Shown: in pieces, positions 62,363-64,000 of the stretch | How the letters are laid out: the number at the start of each line of letters is the position of its first letter | Position numbering within the stretch: position 1 is the stretch's first letter | The notes under the pieces: generated by a model | The model's database searches: none | The model's input: only the letters and a program-made list of their open reading frames with translations | Told to the model about the DNA's origin: nothing | Position numbers and translations under genes: made by a program | DNA from: Hyphomicrobiales bacterium | GTDB lineage: Bacteria > Pseudomonadota > Alphaproteobacteria > Rhizobiales > JAJFHB01 | Length of the DNA: 64,000 nucleotides | Direction: 5' to 3' | Assembly (NCBI GenBank): GCA_021775615.1 | Contig: JAJFHL010000125.1 | Location: 25,225-89,224 of the forward strand

Positions 62363-63352
62363 TTACTCGACGTGGCTATATGATGCCTTCTCGAACTCGA
62401 TAACCGCACCGCCGGCACCGTAGAACACCGGCGGCTCGCCGCCCGCGGCCACCCTGCCGATTCGGCTGACCGGCACACCCAAACGCCGTGCCGCGCTCTC
62501 CAGGGCATAGACCGAATTGGGCGGAACGCTCATCAAAAGCTCGTAGTCGTCTCCACCGCTCATAAGCTCTTCGAGCGATGCAAGTTCACCTTCAAGTATA
62601 GCGCGCGCGGCGTCAGACAGAGCGACCTGGGTCAGGTCGACCTGAGCGGAGACGCCGGATGCGTCACACAACAAGGCAAGATCGCCGGCAAGCCCGTCGG
62701 AAACATCCATGGCGGCGGAAGCGTAGGCCCGGACTGCGGGTACGAAACCGACGCGAGGTTGCGGCACCTGATACCTGTCGCACAGAAAGCGGCGTTGCTG
62801 TGTTGTCGCGGTTCCCGCAAACTGATCCCCCCGGCGCGCCTTCAAGCCCAGATAACTGTCGCCGATGGTGCCTGTTATGTAGATGAGCTCACCGGCCCTG
62901 GCCGTGCTTCTGCGCTTGATGGCGCCTTTCGGCACCGCTCCTGTCGCGGTGATCGATACCGCCACCGGCCCCTCGGTGCGGACCGTGTCTCCGCCCAGCA
63001 GGTAACAGCCGAACTCCTTTTGATCGGCGGCCAACCCGTCGGCGAACCTTTCGATCCAGTCGCGGTCGCATCTGGCCGGTGTCGCCAGGGCCACAAGATA
63101 TCCGCCGGGCTCGGCGCCCTTTGCGGCGAGATCGGAGAGATTGGTGCGCAGTGCCTTGCGCGCAATCAGATCGGCCGGATCATCGGGCAAAAAGTGCGTG
63201 CCTTCGACCACGGCGTCGGTGGTGATCACCAGATCCGTTTCCGGCTCACCGTGCAGTACGGCCGCATCATCGCGCAGGCCGAATGCCCCGGCGGCGTTCT
63301 TCGCCAGGGGGGCAAATACCTCTTGAATGAGTTGCTGCTCGCCGGACAACAT
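62363..63352 (-). CDS. thiL: Thiamine-monophosphate kinase
   Basis: The 329-residue protein has GLRDDAAVL, TTDAVVEGTHFLPD, LLGGDTVRT and AMDVSDGLAGDL, and SGGDDYELLMSV, all typical of ThiL. It phosphorylates thiamine phosphate to the diphosphate. ATG 63352 is the natural start. The frame stays open a further 87 codons upstream, through a TA-flanked element, but those residues are not ThiL-like. No Shine-Dalgarno is seen just before the ATG; that region is at the element edge. Confidence 0.93.
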   Translation of the reverse strand: MLSGEQQLIQEVFAPLAKNAAGAFGLRDDAAVLHGEPETDLVITTDAVVEGTHFLPDDPADLIARKALRTNLSDLAAKGAEPGGYLVALATPARCDRDWIERFADGLAADQKEFGCYLLGGDTVRTEGPVAVSITATGAVPKGAIKRRSTARAGELIYITGTIGDSYLGLKARRGDQFAGTATTQQRRFLCDRYQVPQPRVGFVPAVRAYASAAMDVSDGLAGDLALLCDASGVSAQVDLTQVALSDAARAILEGELASLEELMSGGDDYELLMSVPPNSVYALESAARRLGVPVSRIGRVAAGGEPPVFYGAGGAVIEFEKASYSHVE

Positions 63353-63363
63353 TACACACGACA

Positions 63364-63558
63364 CTAGGGTCTGTTGAATACCATGGTTATGGCGTTGGCG
63401 TGGCTCATTTGACTGCTGGCAGGGCGCGAAAGGCGCCGTAGTGCAGACCACTTCAAGCCTTTCGCAACGTTGTCCAGAGGCCAAATGGGCCGCGCCCCGA
63501 AGGGATTTGACCAGATTGACCCACTGGCGCGCTGATCGTCGTCGAATATGCCCAGCAT
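63364..63558 (-). CDS. Short ORF inside the TA-flanked element, strong ribosome-binding site
   Basis: The 64-codon frame starts at ATG 63558 with AGGAGG six bases upstream, among the best ribosome-binding sites in the window. The peptide has FDDDQRASGSIWSNPFGARP and PASSQMSHANAITMVF and is Trp-containing; no family is recognised. The TAG stop is made by the element terminus, 11 bases before the thiL start. It could be a captured 5' gene fragment or a leader that couples translation to thiL. Expression is unproven. Confidence 0.35.
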   Translation of the reverse strand: MLGIFDDDQRASGSIWSNPFGARPIWPLDNVAKGLKWSALRRLSRPASSQMSHANAITMVFNRP

Positions 63559-63635
63559 GTCCTTCCTCCTCACACCACGACAGTGGAACAATCTGGTCAA
63601 ACCAACACCACAACCATGGTATTCAGCAGACCCTA
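63365..63635. mobile_element. TA-flanked 271-bp MITE-like element between nusB and thiL
   Basis: Terminal inverted repeats of 34 bases with three mismatches (63365-63398, starting TAGGGTCTGTTGAATACC, and 63602-63635) have TA at both outer ends, consistent with TA target duplication. A second, inner inverted repeat (TTTGACCAGATTG at 63506-63518 and its complement at 63589-63601) is perfect for 13 bases and lies unevenly within the element. There is no transposase. It has inserted in the nusB-thiL gap, 12 bases before the thiL ATG and 14 bases past the nusB stop. Confidence 0.7.
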
Positions 63636-63649
63636 CGCTATTAACGCGA

Positions 63650-64000
63650 CTATCGGACGGTTTCCGCCTCACGCACCTGGCGCGCAAGACGATCAAGCAC
63701 GCCATTTATGAACTTCGGCTCATCGCCTTCGAAAAATGCGTGCGCGACATCAAGGTACTCATTTATCACGACCGCCGAGGGCACATCCGTGCGGTGGCCG
63801 AGTTCATATGTGCCGGCGCGTAAAATCGCCCGCAAAATGCTGTCGAGCCGCTCCAGGCGCCAGCCCTTTGCCAGGCAGTCGTTGATCTTCGGGTCGATGT
63901 CACGCTGGTCGCGCACGACACCCGTGACCACATCCTTGAAAAACTCAAAGTCGTCCGGCCTGGGATTTTCGGTGCTCTTGCCGGCCTCGTCGCCGTCGTC
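63650..64000 (-). CDS. nusB: Transcription antitermination factor NusB (5' end missing)
   Basis: The frame is open to the window edge, so the first part of the gene is cut off. The visible 116 residues include WRLERLDSILRAILRAGTYEL and PSAVVINEYLDVAHAFFEGDEPKFINGVLDRLA, residues of the NusB C-terminal half. NusB acts in rRNA antitermination. The following gene, thiL, is separated by a TA-flanked element, where a nusB-thiL operon is otherwise common. Confidence 0.9.
   Translation of the reverse strand, partial: DDGDEAGKSTENPRPDDFEFFKDVVTGVVRDQRDIDPKINDCLAKGWRLERLDSILRAILRAGTYELGHRTDVPSAVVINEYLDVAHAFFEGDEPKFINGVLDRLARQVREAETVR

Overview
The window is typical alphaproteobacterial chromosome, most likely from a member of the Hyphomicrobiales (Rhizobiales) with an aerobic, free-living lifestyle. 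This is an inference from gene content and order: hom-glpX-recJ, rplM-rpsI near argC, a ubiquinol-cytochrome c chaperone followed by a DUF177 protein, plsX-fabH-ihfA-MerR, nusB-thiL near a proton-pumping pyrophosphatase, a twin cold-shock-domain protein, and a class I PHA synthase. The DNA is GC-rich and genes are densely packed on both strands. There is no phage, CRISPR array or complete insertion sequence. The only mobile-looking DNA is two short TA-flanked inverted-repeat elements.

Layout. 1-5700: the end of a secreted M6-type metallopeptidase, a double cold-shock protein, a sirtuin with a BtuF-like binding protein, and a glyoxalase I followed by an acyl-CoA/AMP ligase. 5694-7473: a carboxyltransferase and a small biotin carrier with no biotin carboxylase beside them. 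7815-10005: a convergent pair of response regulators, one making c-di-GMP (GGDEF) and one degrading it (EAL). 10168-16518: a mixed set of membrane, secreted, racemase, GNAT and vWA proteins. 16602-22206: tRNA-Glu, recJ, glpX, hom and a lipoprotein. 22412-28978: phaC, argC, a GNAT protein, asparaginase, rpsI-rplM and a thioesterase. 29054-31912: an LprI-like protein and a Rieske oxygenase with a LysR regulator. 32108-35917: a periplasmic protein, two translationally coupled membrane paralogues, and a TadG-like protein with a 15-lysine tract. 36054-38791: enoyl-CoA hydratase, CoA-binding protein and metY. 39019-40916: a small Cys-rich secreted protein, ctaA and a DUF2842 protein.

40965-50726 is an exopolysaccharide locus: polysaccharide deacetylase, CelD-like GNAT, Wzz/GumC co-polymerase with a degenerate kinase domain, Wza-like exporter, GT4 glycosyltransferase, initiating phosphoglycosyltransferase and O-antigen-type polymerase. 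No flippase gene is present. The c-di-GMP enzymes at 7.8-10 kb could plausibly act on such a pathway, but nothing in the sequence links them directly.

50784-64000: tRNA-Pro, small membrane and SH3 proteins, an LplT-like MFS protein, an imperfect palindromic element (53602-53768), MerR-ihfA-fabH-plsX, DUF177, the cytochrome bc1 chaperone, bamE, hppA, an MFS protein, thiL, and nusB cut by the window end. A 271-bp TA-flanked element sits between nusB and thiL. It carries its own strong Shine-Dalgarno and short ORF and ends a few bases before the thiL start. It is the most unusual structure in the window.
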